A stretch of 63,421 nucleotides of DNA. Source: Cohnella lubricantis (GTDB lineage: Bacteria > Bacillota > Bacilli > Paenibacillales > Paenibacillaceae). Made by a program: the position numbers and the translations under genes. The notes beneath the pieces are model-generated. The model was not told the origin of the DNA. It was given only the letters and a program-made list of their open reading frames with translations, and did no database searches. Positions 35,171 to 44,248 of the stretch are shown here, one piece after another; within the stretch, counting starts at the first letter, position 1; the number at the start of each line of letters is the position of its first letter. The DNA is taken from assembly GCF_014212015.1 (NCBI RefSeq), contig NZ_JACJVN010000081.1, positions 1-63,421 of the forward strand. The letters are read 5' to 3'.

Positions 35171-35959
35171 TCATGCTTTGAGCACGACGAACAGCTTATC
35201 GAGAGCCGAGAACATTTGGTCGAAAATCATTTGGAACAGCGCGCTGAAAGCCGGCAGCAGCAAGAGCAGAATCGCAAGTCCGAGCAGAATCTTGATCGGA
35301 ATTCCGATGACGAACACTTGATATTGCGGCGCCGCCCTTGACAATAGCGCCAGTCCGAGGTCAATCAGGAACATGGCGACGACCATCGGAGCGGAGATCT
35401 GCAGCGCCATCAGGAACGTGTCCGCGAACGTGCGCGACAGGAACTGCGTGACGCTGCCAGAGGCGATATCAGCGAACAGCGTGTTGTCGAGCGGAAGCCA
35501 CTTGTAGCTGTCCATGATCGCGCTAAGCAAATAATGATGTCCGTTGATGGACAGGAACACCAGAATCTGCAGCATGTACTTCAGGTTGCCGAGCATAGGC
35601 GCCGATACGCCGGTCATCGGGTCGACGATGTTGGCGACGCCAAGCCCCATCTGCATATCCATGAGGGAGCCGGACACCTGTACGATGCTGAAGAATAAGC
35701 TGGCGGCGAATCCGATCAACAGGCCGGCCAGTATCTCCTTGAACAAGGCGATGATGTAGGTCCCGTCTGTCGGCACAGCGGTATCGAAGCCGACGTTCAG
35801 GAAGACGATCAGCGACAGGAAGAACGCAAAGCCGATCTTGAGCGTCCGCGGGAACGTCCTCGACGAGAACACCGGCGCGACGACCAGGAAAGCTGTCATT
35901 CGGCTAAGCACCAGCATAAACCCGGGAACGAGCTGCATGATTAGATCCATCTGCATCAT
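35171..35959 (-). CDS. fliR: Flagellar export apparatus protein FliR
   Basis: 262 residues, six or so membrane helices, part of the FliP5Q4R1 export core in the membrane. Seen: RMTAFLVVAPVFSSRTFPR near 20, then LLIGFAASLFFSIVQVSGSLMDMQMG around 97 and NIVDPMTGV. The start at 35959 has a weak ribosome site within the fliQ end, so it may be coupled to fliQ (6-bp gap). Confidence 0.96.
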   Translation of the reverse strand: MMQMDLIMQLVPGFMLVLSRMTAFLVVAPVFSSRTFPRTLKIGFAFFLSLIVFLNVGFDTAVPTDGTYIIALFKEILAGLLIGFAASLFFSIVQVSGSLMDMQMGLGVANIVDPMTGVSAPMLGNLKYMLQILVFLSINGHHYLLSAIMDSYKWLPLDNTLFADIASGSVTQFLSRTFADTFLMALQISAPMVVAMFLIDLGLALLSRAAPQYQVFVIGIPIKILLGLAILLLLLPAFSALFQMIFDQMFSALDKLFVVLKA

Positions 35960-35965
35960 TGCCCG

Positions 35966-36235
35966 TTATCCGATGTAGCTTGCCAAGTTGCCTAGCAAGT
36001 GCTCGGTGAAATCGACCAGCACGTTCAGAATCCACGGCCCGAACAGCAGAATCGCCAGAAATACGGCGACAATCTTCGGAATGAATGCGAGCGTCTGCTC
36101 GTGGATCTGCGTCGTTGCTTGGAAGATGCTGACGAGAAGGCCGACGATCAGTCCGAGCCCCAGCATCGGCGCGGTTACCTTCAGGACGGTATAGATCGCT
36201 TGCCCTGCCAACCCGATGACAAACTCTTCACTCAT
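35966..36235 (-). CDS. fliQ: Flagellar export apparatus protein FliQ
   Basis: 89 residues with two membrane helices (LKVTAPMLGLGLIVGLLVSI and KIVAVFLAILLFGPWILNVL) joined by the conserved FQATTQIHEQTLAFIPK (Gln-Ala-Thr-Thr-Gln). It packs with FliP and FliR. 34 bp after fliP, GGGGGG site upstream. Confidence 0.97.
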   Translation of the reverse strand: MSEEFVIGLAGQAIYTVLKVTAPMLGLGLIVGLLVSIFQATTQIHEQTLAFIPKIVAVFLAILLFGPWILNVLVDFTEHLLGNLASYIG

Positions 36236-36269
36236 GAATGTCCCCCCTAGCGGTCTTAAGCTTCAAGAT

Positions 36270-37016
36270 TTAAGTCTGAAAGCTGGTTAGCAGCGACTGA
36301 ACGACCAGATACCAACCGTCTACCAGAACGAACAGCAAAATCTTGAACGGGAGCGAGATCATGACCGGGGGAAGCATCATCATCCCCATCGCCATGAGCG
36401 TGCTGGCCACGACCATGTCGATGATGAGGAACGGCACGAAGATCATGAATCCCATCTGAAAAGCTGTCTTCAATTCGCTAATTGCATATGCCGGAACGAG
36501 AACGGTGATCGGAATGTCCTCGAACGTCTCCGGCTTCTCGGCCTTCGTGTACTTCATGAAGAGCAGCAGGTCCTTCTCCCGCGTATGCTTGTACATGAAC
36601 TCCTTCATCGGGACTTCCGCCTTCGACAGCGCCTGCGTCTCCGTCAGCTGTCCCTTCAGATACGGCTGAAGCGCTTGTTCGTTCACTTGCGACAGCGTCG
36701 GCGACATGACGAACAGCGTCAGGAACAGCGCGAGACCGATGAGCACTTGGTTCGGCGGCATCTGCTGCGTGCCGAGCGAAGTGCGGACGAAGCCGAGCAC
36801 GATGACGATTCGGGTGAAGCTGGTCATGAGCACGAGAATGGCCGGAGCAAGACTCAGCACCGTGATCAGCAGCAGAATCGACAGCGAGGAAGCATTGACG
36901 GGATCCGATCCGTCGCCTATCGTAACGCCGACGATCGGCTCCGCGTACGCCGCCCCTCCCGCCGCAAGCAGCAACGCTTGCAGGCCTATGAAGCTTGCTA
37001 ACAATCTCTTCTTCAT
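36270..37016 (-). CDS. fliP: Flagellar export apparatus protein FliP
   Basis: 248 residues with an N-terminal cleavable signal peptide (basic MKKR, hydrophobic core to ~Ala25) and four helices. Family stretches: LLITVLSLAPAILVLMTSFTR (key APAIL and TSFTR), VLGFVRTSLGTQQMPPNQVL and FLIIDMVVASTLMAMGMMMLPP. FliP forms the ring of the export gate. The ATG overlaps the fliO stop by 4 bp. Confidence 0.98.
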   Translation of the reverse strand: MKKRLLASFIGLQALLLAAGGAAYAEPIVGVTIGDGSDPVNASSLSILLLITVLSLAPAILVLMTSFTRIVIVLGFVRTSLGTQQMPPNQVLIGLALFLTLFVMSPTLSQVNEQALQPYLKGQLTETQALSKAEVPMKEFMYKHTREKDLLLFMKYTKAEKPETFEDIPITVLVPAYAISELKTAFQMGFMIFVPFLIIDMVVASTLMAMGMMMLPPVMISLPFKILLFVLVDGWYLVVQSLLTSFQT

Positions 37017-37513
37017 GGTTCATCCGTCCGTTCTCCGGAACGGCTCTGATCCAGCAGCTGTTCCACCTTCTGGCGCCGATCCGACAGCTCCCGCAGCCGC
37101 TTCTCCAGCGTCTGCTCGAAGCTGGATTGGCGCGCGCTGCCGCCGCCCTGCTGCTGAGCCTCTTCCGTCCGGCCTCGGGCAGCGAATCGCCGCAGCCAAG
37201 CGGGCAGCGGCTTCTGCGTCTCGGCATTCGCCGAATCGTGCTCGGCGAGCAGCGCGGCCACCGTGTCGGCGTCCGTGATCGAATCCAGCAGCGTCACGTC
37301 TTCGCCGACACCCAGAACGTAGATGCGGCCGTTCCACTCCACGATCTGCAGCGATTTGTTCGTCCCTACGCTAAGCCCTCCCAAAGAGCGGAGAGTCCGG
37401 TTCATCCACCAGCCGCGATTGCGTTTGCCAATGTACCGGAGCAGGAAGATAATAAGCCCGACCACGAAGGCCAGGACAAGAACGATTCTCAGCAGTTGCA
37501 AACCATAATCCAT
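37013..37513 (-). CDS. fliO: FliO-family protein (FliZ of Bacillus)
   Basis: 166 residues: one membrane helix (~8-26), then a cytoplasmic SH3-like domain seen in LSVGTNKSLQIVEWNGRIYVLGVG (key KSLQIVE and YVLGVG), and a charged coiled-coil tail (SFEQTLEKRLRELSDRR). FliO stabilises FliP during gate assembly. Position just before fliP supports the call. Confidence 0.92.
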   Translation of the reverse strand: MDYGLQLLRIVLVLAFVVGLIIFLLRYIGKRNRGWWMNRTLRSLGGLSVGTNKSLQIVEWNGRIYVLGVGEDVTLLDSITDADTVAALLAEHDSANAETQKPLPAWLRRFAARGRTEEAQQQGGGSARQSSFEQTLEKRLRELSDRRQKVEQLLDQSRSGERTDEP

Positions 37514-37529
37514 CTGGCGAAGCTCCCGC

Positions 37530-37892
37530 TTATCCGAGCGTCTTCTTGATCGCTTCGATTACCCGATCCGCTTGGAACGGCTTCACGATGAAATCTTTGG
37601 CGCCAGCTTGGATGGCATCGATGACCATCGCTTGCTGGCCCATGGCGGAGCACATGATGACCTTAGCGTTGGCGTCGAGCTTGCGAATCTCCTTCAATGC
37701 CGCAATGCCGTCCATCTCCGGCATCGTGATGTCCATCGTGACGAGATCAGGAGTGAGCTCCTTGAACTTCTCGATCGCTTGCGCGCCGTCCTGCGCTTCG
37801 CCTACGACTTCATAGCCGTTCTTCGTCAGAATATCTCGGATCATCATTCGCATGAATGCTGCGTCATCTACAATCAAAATACGGTTTGCCAT
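37530..37892 (-). CDS. cheY: Chemotaxis response regulator CheY
   Basis: A single receiver domain of 120 residues: Asp9/Asp10 (VDDAAFMR), phospho-acceptor Asp54 in LVTMDITMPEMDG, Ser/Thr in IMCSAMG and Lys in IVKPFQ. CheY-P binds FliM and FliY at the switch; in Bacillus it promotes counter-clockwise rotation. GGGAGG lies upstream of the ATG, 21 bp after fliY. Confidence 0.97.
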   Translation of the reverse strand: MANRILIVDDAAFMRMMIRDILTKNGYEVVGEAQDGAQAIEKFKELTPDLVTMDITMPEMDGIAALKEIRKLDANAKVIMCSAMGQQAMVIDAIQAGAKDFIVKPFQADRVIEAIKKTLG

Positions 37893-37913
37893 TGTTGGTT
37901 CCTCCCAGTGACT

Positions 37914-39164
37914 TTATTGGATTTTTTGCACGCGATCCCATTGGCTGACGATATCGGTGACCCGAACGCCGAAGTTCTCGTCGATGACGACGACTTCGCC
38001 TTTGGCAATCAACTTGTTGTTAACTAAGATGTCGACGGGTTCGCCGGCAAGCTTATCCAGTTCGATAATGGAGCCTTGGGACAGTTCGAGAATCTCCTTG
38101 ATCTGCTTCTTCGTGCGTCCCAGCTCGACGGTGACCTTGAGCGGGATATCGAGCAGCAGCCCCAGGTTCGTCTCGTCCGCATGCACCGGCGTACCGGATT
38201 GGAAGTTCGAGAACTGCACCGGCTGCACATTGACGCCCCGTCCCATGCCAGCGCCGCCAAGCGTCTGCGGCTGTGCCGGCTCGGCATAAGGCGGGTACCC
38301 CATCGGCGGCATAGCCGCTGCAGGCTGCTGCGGCGCTGGAGCCGGAGCTGCGTGCGGCGCTTGCTGCGGCGGCGGTGCAACCGGCGCTTGCGCAGCCGGA
38401 GCCGGCTGCGCGGGAGCGGACGGCGCCGCGGCTGGAGCCGGAGCAGCCGATTCGTCTGCGGCGGAACCGATCAGCGAGCGGACCAGCTCCTTCGCGAATG
38501 GAACCGTTAGAAGCTGCATAATCCGCGAATCGATCAGATCGCCGATCTTGAGCCGGAACGATACTTTGACGAATTCCGACACCGGCGGCATGCTCGAGGT
38601 GCCCGATTCGCTCTGGACGTCCATGATATCGACGTCAGGCGGCGAGATATTGACGAATCGGTTGAAGATCGTCGACATCGACGTCGCGGACGAGCCCATC
38701 ATCTGATTCATCGCTTCCTGTACGGCGCTGATATGAATCTCGTTAAGCTCGCCTTCCGTCACGCTCCCTTCTCCGCCTAGCATCAGATCCGCGATTACCT
38801 GCGCGTCGTGCGACTTAATGACAAGAGAGTTGATCCCTTCGAAGCCATCCACGTAATGAACGTGAACCGCCACATGAGGCATCGGGAATTCGTTGGCGAA
38901 CTGGTCACGCGATATCATCGACACTTGCGGCGTCGTAATATCCACTTTGCGGCCGAGCAGCGTCGACAATGCCGTCGCGGCGCTGCCAAACGTAATGTTG
39001 CCGATCTCGCCGAGCGCGTCTTGTTCCATCGCCGACAAGTAGTCGTCCGTCGACAATTCGACAGCTGCGCCTCCAGATGGATTCGGCGAGCTGTCGTCCG
39101 CGGCGGCGGACTGGCGCAGCAAGGCGTCTATCTCTTCTTGCGACAAGTAGTCTTTACTCGTCAT
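37914..39164 (-). CDS. fliY: Flagellar switch protein and CheY-P phosphatase FliY
   Basis: 416 residues. An N-terminal peptide LSQEEIDALLRQ, nearly the same as the CheY-P-binding peptide of FliM; a CheC-like domain with two E-x2-N sites (GEIGNITFG near 54 and QEAMNQMMG near 152), both intact; a Pro/Ala-rich linker (~245-315); and a C-terminal FliN/SpoA domain (IPLKVTVELGRTKKQIKEIL). It forms the lower C-ring and clears CheY-P. Starts 11 bp inside the end of fliM. Confidence 0.97.
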   Translation of the reverse strand: MTSKDYLSQEEIDALLRQSAAADDSSPNPSGGAAVELSTDDYLSAMEQDALGEIGNITFGSAATALSTLLGRKVDITTPQVSMISRDQFANEFPMPHVAVHVHYVDGFEGINSLVIKSHDAQVIADLMLGGEGSVTEGELNEIHISAVQEAMNQMMGSSATSMSTIFNRFVNISPPDVDIMDVQSESGTSSMPPVSEFVKVSFRLKIGDLIDSRIMQLLTVPFAKELVRSLIGSAADESAAPAPAAAPSAPAQPAPAAQAPVAPPPQQAPHAAPAPAPQQPAAAMPPMGYPPYAEPAQPQTLGGAGMGRGVNVQPVQFSNFQSGTPVHADETNLGLLLDIPLKVTVELGRTKKQIKEILELSQGSIIELDKLAGEPVDILVNNKLIAKGEVVVIDENFGVRVTDIVSQWDRVQKIQ

Positions 39165-40155
39165 GGGTCTCTTCCTCTCCTTCGCTGACGACCTCGTGAA
39201 TCTGAACGGCCATCCGATCCCGGACGACGCCCGGGCTGCCGATATATTTCAGCTTGTCGCCGACTTTAATGTCCAGACCTTCTTCGGTCGATTTTTGCAG
39301 CATGACGACGTCTCCGACAGCCAAATTCAGGAACTCCCGGATCGATATTTGCGAATAGCCCAGTTCAGCGACGATCGGAAGCTGGGCCTTGCTGACCCGA
39401 TGCTCCAGCAATTGCACTTCTTCCGGCGCTCTCGTCTTCTTCTGCGAGACAAACCAATGATGGACGGACAGCTTGGACATCACGGGCTCAATCACGACAT
39501 GAGGGATACAGAGGTTAATCATCCCCGTCGTGTCTCCGATCTTCGTGCTAAGCGAGATCAGAGCGATCGTCTCATTAGGAGAGACGATCTGCATGAACTG
39601 CGGATTCGTCTCCAGCGCCTCCAGTCTCGGCTCGAGATCGACAATCGTTCGCCACGCTTCCTGAAGAGTCTCGAGCGCGCGGCTGAAGATCTTCTCCATA
39701 ATAATCGTCTCGATCTCGGTCAAGCTGCCGATCTTGCCGGGGACGGAGCCTGCGCCTCCAAGCAGCCGGTCCAGCATAGCGAAGGCGACGTTGGGGTGAA
39801 CCTCGAGTACCATTCTTCCTTCAAGCGGCTCGGCCTCGAAGATGTTCAAGATGGTCATCTTCGGAATGGAACGGATGAATTCGTCGTAAGGCAATTGCTC
39901 CACCTGAACGACATTGATCTGGACGAACGTTCGCAGCTGCGCCGAGAAGTAAGTGGTCAGGAAGCGCGCGAAGTTCTCGTGGATTCGCGTCAAGCTGCGG
40001 ATGTGATCTTTGGAGAACCGGACGGCCCGCTTGAAGTCATAGGCTCGAACCTTCTTCTGCGCTTCCTCCTTCTTGAGCTCCTCCGCATCCATCTCGCCGG
40101 ATGACAAGGCCGCGAGCAACGCGTCTATCTCGTTTTGCGAAAGAACGTCAACCAA
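39154..40155 (-). CDS. fliM: Flagellar motor switch protein FliM
   Basis: 333 residues if the TTG at 40155 is used; it lies after AAAGGGGTGAG and gives MVDVLSQNEIDALLAAL, the same N-terminal length as B. subtilis FliM. A GTG three codons upstream is inside the ribosome site. CheY-P-binding peptide at ~4-14; middle domain with RSLTRIHENFARFLTTYFSA (key LTRIHENF) and MLDRLLGG; C-terminal SpoA domain (ISIREFLNLAVGDVVML). Works with FliG and FliY in the C-ring. Confidence 0.97.
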   Translation of the reverse strand: MVDVLSQNEIDALLAALSSGEMDAEELKKEEAQKKVRAYDFKRAVRFSKDHIRSLTRIHENFARFLTTYFSAQLRTFVQINVVQVEQLPYDEFIRSIPKMTILNIFEAEPLEGRMVLEVHPNVAFAMLDRLLGGAGSVPGKIGSLTEIETIIMEKIFSRALETLQEAWRTIVDLEPRLEALETNPQFMQIVSPNETIALISLSTKIGDTTGMINLCIPHVVIEPVMSKLSVHHWFVSQKKTRAPEEVQLLEHRVSKAQLPIVAELGYSQISIREFLNLAVGDVVMLQKSTEEGLDIKVGDKLKYIGSPGVVRDRMAVQIHEVVSEGEEETHDE

Positions 40156-40194
40156 TTTTCTCACCCCTTTCCGCTGGAATCAGACCTGCAATTC

Positions 40195-40677
40195 TTACAA
40201 TGGAACCATAATAAAGGACGTAATCTCAACGTTGGACAGCTTGCCTTTCGTCAATACGGGATTGATCGCGTTGAGCAGCTCGGCGCAAAGCTCGTCTTTG
40301 CCCTGCGTGCCGCTCAATTGATCGGGCTGCATCACCCAAAGCGCGCGGTTGACGATCGGTTTGATTTGAATTTCCTTCACTTTATCGAATTCTTTCATCG
40401 CGGATTCGCTGTCGAATTGGAACGAGAAGCTGACCGTTACGACATAATCGTTATCCCCAATGTTTGTCTTAATATCATTCAATTCGGAAGTGACCTTGAG
40501 AATCTCATCCGCAGACAGCGGCTTCGCTTCCACGTCCTTGACGCTCTCCTGTGCTTGCTTGTCCGGCGATGCGGCATCCGAATCTTTGGACAGCGTTGAC
40601 CAGAAGTATAGCGCGACGATAACGATAAGCGTGATCGCTAGAAGCAGCGAAACCAGCCAAGGTAACATTTTTTTCAT
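40195..40677 (-). CDS. fliL: Flagellar basal-body-associated protein FliL
   Basis: 160 residues: short basic N-terminus, one membrane helix (~5-27), then an extracytoplasmic domain with VVTVSFSFQFDSESAMKEF and a C-terminal VEITSFIMVPL. FliL rings surround the stator and help torque. ATG overlaps the flbD stop (ATGA). Confidence 0.95.
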   Translation of the reverse strand: MKKMLPWLVSLLLAITLIVIVALYFWSTLSKDSDAASPDKQAQESVKDVEAKPLSADEILKVTSELNDIKTNIGDNDYVVTVSFSFQFDSESAMKEFDKVKEIQIKPIVNRALWVMQPDQLSGTQGKDELCAELLNAINPVLTKGKLSNVEITSFIMVPL

Positions 40678-40907
40678 GACGTTGCTCCCTCCGATTGCGT
40701 CTCGGGCGGCATCTGAACCGCGGCCAATACGCCGATGCTGCGCAAGTACTGACGGATGGATCGGATCACATCCGAAGAATTTTCGAGCACAATGAATTTC
40801 TTCCCATTCGTTAGCGTAATGATCGTATCGTGCGTTTGCTCCACCGATTCGATCAACAATGCGTTGAGATGAAAGGCCGTGCCGTTCAATCGGGTCAAAG
40901 CGATCAC
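40674..40907 (-). CDS. flbD: FlbD/SwrD family flagellar protein
   Basis: 77 residues. The start MIALTRLNGTAFHLNALLIE is the FlbD-family signature, followed by TLTNGKKFIVLENSSDVI. In B. subtilis the homologue SwrD raises motor torque for swarming. The start is GTG at 40907, after a GGGGGG run. A stem-loop (40926-40951) sits just upstream. Confidence 0.93.
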   Translation of the reverse strand: MIALTRLNGTAFHLNALLIESVEQTHDTIITLTNGKKFIVLENSSDVIRSIRQYLRSIGVLAAVQMPPETQSEGATS

Positions 40908-40925
40908 TCGGATCCCCCCAGAATA

Positions 40926-40951
40926 CCGGGGGAGGTTTAGGGCCTCCCCGG
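40926..40951 (-). other. Stem-loop between hook/rod gene and flbD
   Basis: CCGGGGGAGG (40926-40935) pairs with CCTCCCCGG (40943-40951), a 9-bp GC stem with one bulged G and a 7-nt loop. No T tract follows, so it is not a classical terminator. It lies 11 bp after the stop of the hook/rod gene and may protect or process the mRNA. Confidence 0.5.
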
Positions 40952-40962
40952 CATCACTTCAA

Positions 40963-41781
40963 TTACCGTTTCAAGTTAACAACTTCTTCAAGGATCGAGT
41001 CGGACGTTGTAATAATGCGGGAGTTCGCCTGGAAGCCGCGCTGCGCGACGATCATCTCGGTGAACTCGTTCGTCAGGTCGACGTTGGACATCTCGAGCTG
41101 ACCGGAGATGACTGCGCCTCTTCCTGCTTCGCCAGCAGTTGCGATGATATCATCCATCTCTCCCATATCTGCGTTCGGTGTCAGCTGGTACAGATTGCCG
41201 CCGACTTTCTCGAGGCCGCCCGGGTTGGTGACTTTGGCTATTGCTAACTGGTAGATTTGCTCCGTCGCGCCCGTGTCGTCAACTGCCATGACAGATCCGT
41301 CCTGCGAGATCGAGAAGGAAGTGTAGGTCTCAGAATCGATCTGAATCGGGCCGCCGTCGGCGGATACCACGTACATACCGTCCGAATTCACTAAGTAACC
41401 GGCGGCGTCAACGCCGAAGCTGCCAGCGCGAGTCAAATAGGCGCCATCGGTCTCGCCAGTCGGGCTGACAACGAAGAAGCCGTCGCCGTCGATCCGCAAG
41501 TCGGTTGCGACATTCGTCGTCTGGGCGCTGCCAGGCGTATGTACGGTGTCAATCGATGCAACGCCAACGCCTAAACCTATTTGCTTGGCATTAACGCCGC
41601 CTTGCTCTTCTTCTACCGGCGCCGTAACGCCAGACATCGTTTGGCTCAGAATGTCCTGGAACATAACCCGGCTGGATTTGAAGCCGGTCGTATTGACGTT
41701 CGCGATGTTGTTGCCGATGACGTCCAGCTTCGTCTGGAAGCCGCGCATGCCGGAGACGCCTGAGTATAAAGAACGCAACAT
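40963..41781 (-). CDS. flgG: Flagellar hook/distal-rod protein (FlgE/FlgG family)
   Basis: 272 residues from the ATG at 41781 (AGGAGG site 11 bp upstream). N-terminal rod-protein motif MLRSLYSGVSGMRGFQTKLD, then VIGNNIANVNTTGFK; C-terminal motif near LTNEFTEMIVAQRGFQANSR and TTSDSILEEVVNLKR. The size and place correspond to the B. subtilis gene called flgE (formerly flgG) between flgD and flbD, which codes for the hook protein. FlgG annotation is also common; the two cannot be separated by eye. Confidence 0.9.
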   Translation of the reverse strand: MLRSLYSGVSGMRGFQTKLDVIGNNIANVNTTGFKSSRVMFQDILSQTMSGVTAPVEEEQGGVNAKQIGLGVGVASIDTVHTPGSAQTTNVATDLRIDGDGFFVVSPTGETDGAYLTRAGSFGVDAAGYLVNSDGMYVVSADGGPIQIDSETYTSFSISQDGSVMAVDDTGATEQIYQLAIAKVTNPGGLEKVGGNLYQLTPNADMGEMDDIIATAGEAGRGAVISGQLEMSNVDLTNEFTEMIVAQRGFQANSRIITTSDSILEEVVNLKR

Positions 41782-41814
41782 GATCTCATCTACCTCCTGA
41801 TTTGGTTCTTGACG

Positions 41815-41840
41815 GCTCCGCTTCAATCGATCCGCGGAGC
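41815..41840 (-). other. Stem-loop upstream of the hook/rod gene
   Basis: GCTCCGC (41815-41821) and GCGGAGC (41834-41840), a perfect 7-bp GC stem with a 12-nt loop, in the 118-bp gap before the hook/rod gene. No T tract. With the stem-loop at 40926-40951 it brackets this one gene. Confidence 0.45.
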
Positions 41841-41899
41841 GAAGGCCCCCTGATGAGGTCCGGCCTTGTTCGATAATGCTGCCATTCTTGCTGCCATCT

Positions 41900-42301
41900 T
41901 CAAGGAACGACGACGGCGCTGTCGATCTGCGTGAACACATGGTCCTTCATGGACGAGCCGTCCATGGCGGTAATCACGGTTCGATTCGGAATGTTGACGA
42001 TCATCGCGATATCCCGGAACAAGACGAGCGAATCCTTCGCCCCTTTGGCTTCCGCCTGGTTCAGCGCGCTTGTGATGCGATCCAACTGCTCGGGCTGAAG
42101 CTGAATGCCCCGCTGCCTTAGCCGCTGTTCCGCATGTTGGCTGAACTTCAGATCGACGCGGTCGAGCCACTGTTTAAAGGATGTGTCCGCCGTCCCTGTA
42201 TTCGCTGTGCTGTCCGCAGACGCTGTGCCGCTCCGTTTGCTTGGAAGGATCGGCCCTGTCCGGCTCGCCGCCAACTGCCCGATCAGCATACGGTCACTCA
42301 C
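41900..42301 (-). CDS. TIGR02530-family flagellar operon protein
   Basis: 133 residues. The C-terminal ~85 residues carry the family pattern ([16 protein letters not shown], then [15 protein letters not shown] and VIVN-type strand [24 protein letters not shown], key RTVITAMD). Members occur in Firmicute flagellar operons next to flgD; function not known. The start is GTG at 42301 after GGAGGAGG, 8 bp inside the flgD end. Confidence 0.88.
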   Translation of the reverse strand: MSDRMLIGQLAASRTGPILPSKRSGTASADSTANTGTADTSFKQWLDRVDLKFSQHAEQRLRQRGIQLQPEQLDRITSALNQAEAKGAKDSLVLFRDIAMIVNIPNRTVITAMDGSSMKDHVFTQIDSAVVVP

Positions 42302-42761
42302 TTGCGTCCTCCTCCGATCCGCTCTCGCTTGACGGATATCCGATCGTCGCCAGGTCTTCCATCTTCACTTCATCCTGGCCGATCTTCGCATAAGGAACGC
42401 CGTTGCGCATGACGATGGAATCTACTGTTCCGCTCTTCGTCGAGACTTGGCCTTGATTGTCCGTATTGATCCACGTCACATTCATGCCGAGGATTGACGC
42501 GGTCATGGCTGGCGAATACCGCATCGCCTGAAGCTGCGTCGCCATGTTGGACGTCTGCTCAAGAGCCGAGAATTGCGCCATCTGGGATATGAAGTCCTTG
42601 TCTTCCATCGGCTGCATCGGATCTTGATTCTGCAGCTGAGTGATGAGGATCTTCAGGAATTCGTCCTTGCCCAGCTCGTTGGTCGTGTTCCTGGCCGCTG
42701 CTGTATGAACGTTAGAAGCCGCGTAATTGGGCCATACGTTCGTCGTACCGACGCTTGCCAT
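42294..42761 (-). CDS. flgD: Flagellar hook capping protein FlgD
   Basis: 155 residues, a short FlgD that keeps the N-terminal export/cap part: [28 protein letters not shown] (key [15 protein letters not shown]) and [10 protein letters not shown]. The C-terminal Ig/tudor domains of E. coli FlgD are mostly absent, as in Bacillus. It caps the growing hook. Confidence 0.95.
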   Translation of the reverse strand: MASVGTTNVWPNYAASNVHTAAARNTTNELGKDEFLKILITQLQNQDPMQPMEDKDFISQMAQFSALEQTSNMATQLQAMRYSPAMTASILGMNVTWINTDNQGQVSTKSGTVDSIVMRNGVPYAKIGQDEVKMEDLATIGYPSSESGSEEDASE

Positions 42762-42781
42762 TCGTTCACCTCCCTGCGGTT

Positions 42782-44209
42782 CTATGCCGTTACGTTAATC
42801 GAGCTTCCATAGCCGGCTTCCCGGAGAACGGAGGATCGCTCCATCTCGGCTTCAAAATCAATCCATTCGTCATTCGATCCGTCCCGGCCATGTCTGGAGG
42901 CTTGTCCGCCGCTGCGGCCCGATTCGGATTCACGCTGCTCTTGTCCGAGGAAGGAGGTCTGGCTAGTCAAGTCCGATTGCTGAACGACATCCATCCGCTC
43001 GACCTGGATGCCTTGGCCTTGAAGGGCTGTACGAAGCAAGCTCATCTGATTCTCCAGCAGTTCCTTCGCTGTTCCGTTATGCGCGACGAATTGAGCCGTC
43101 ATCTGCCCGTCCTGCATCGCGATCCGGATGTCAACCTGCCCCAAGTGATCCGGATGAAGCGTCAGCTTCGCCGTCGCCACGCCTTCGCCGCCTGACAGCG
43201 TGAATTGCTTCACGAGGTAATTGCCAACCTGCTCGGTGAATTGCTGGACCGGCACTTGCGCTGGCAGCGCTGCCTTGCCTGCGTCCGCCGTCGTCTGCAG
43301 CGTATTATTCGGGAGCGTCAGTTGGAACGGCACCGACTGATCGGAAGCCTGCTGCGCATTGGCGGCTGCGGTTACGACCGGCACATCCGCCGGCTGCTCG
43401 CTGGCAACTAAGCTGTCGGCGAGGTTCCAGTAGACGATCGGCTCTTTAAAGGCCGATACCGGCTTGCGAGGCTCCGCCGATGCGATGGACGCTGCCGGCT
43501 GCTCCGATTGGGCGGCTGCAGCTTGAAGCGGATTCGCCGATGGGACTGCTGCCGACTTCGCTGCTTGCGCGGCTGGCTGAGCGGAAGCTGCCTGGTTCGT
43601 CGCTGCCGCGGCTGCGATCGCCTCCTGCATCTTCTGCGCGAGATCCGCCATCGGCTCCGCGAGCGCCTCCAATTGGCCAGCCTTCTGGGAAGCTTCCTTC
43701 AGCGATTGCAGCAGCATCGGCATAAGCGTCGCGAGTGATGCTGCCTGAGTGCCGCCGATTAACGAAGCCTCTCCTTGCAAGTTCGTTCTATCCGCAATGG
43801 TCGTTGCAGGAATCTGCAGCAGGTTCAGCTGATTCAGCAAATCTTGCACGGAAGCGAGCAATTCCGCCGACGGACCGGCTGATTCATCATCCGTTGCCGC
43901 AGCGTCCTGGCCTTCGCCTTGAAGAAGATCCAGCAGCTTGCTGAGCATCGCGATCAGACCGGTTCCGCTCTCGGGTTCGCCTTGCTGTGTCTGCGCTTGG
44001 CCCAGCAAGCTCGCAACGTTAGCCGTGAGCAGCGAGCCATTCATCCCAGCCTGTGCTGCGCCGTTCGAATCGCCAACCAACGCTTGAACGAGCGCTCCAG
44101 CGAAGCCGTTCGCATTCCCGTCTGCAGCTTTGCCCGATGCTTGCGTTCCCGCGTTCGAAGCCGCAGAGGATGTCGGGCTCATTTGAGAAGTCACCATGAC
44201 CATGTTCAT
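42782..44209 (-). CDS. fliK: Flagellar hook-length control protein FliK
   Basis: 475 residues from the ATG at 44209 (AAAGGAGGTGAGAAC site). A long Ala/Gln/Ser-rich N-terminal ruler region (~1-320) with little order, then the conserved C-terminal domain [28 protein letters not shown] (key [11 protein letters not shown]), [17 protein letters not shown] and an acidic/basic tail. It measures hook length and switches FlhB. Confidence 0.93.
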   Translation of the reverse strand: MNMVMVTSQMSPTSSAASNAGTQASGKAADGNANGFAGALVQALVGDSNGAAQAGMNGSLLTANVASLLGQAQTQQGEPESGTGLIAMLSKLLDLLQGEGQDAAATDDESAGPSAELLASVQDLLNQLNLLQIPATTIADRTNLQGEASLIGGTQAASLATLMPMLLQSLKEASQKAGQLEALAEPMADLAQKMQEAIAAAAATNQAASAQPAAQAAKSAAVPSANPLQAAAAQSEQPAASIASAEPRKPVSAFKEPIVYWNLADSLVASEQPADVPVVTAAANAQQASDQSVPFQLTLPNNTLQTTADAGKAALPAQVPVQQFTEQVGNYLVKQFTLSGGEGVATAKLTLHPDHLGQVDIRIAMQDGQMTAQFVAHNGTAKELLENQMSLLRTALQGQGIQVERMDVVQQSDLTSQTSFLGQEQRESESGRSGGQASRHGRDGSNDEWIDFEAEMERSSVLREAGYGSSINVTA

Positions 44210-44248
44210 GTTCTCACCTCCTTTCAATGGATGGGCTGCCGCAATCCA

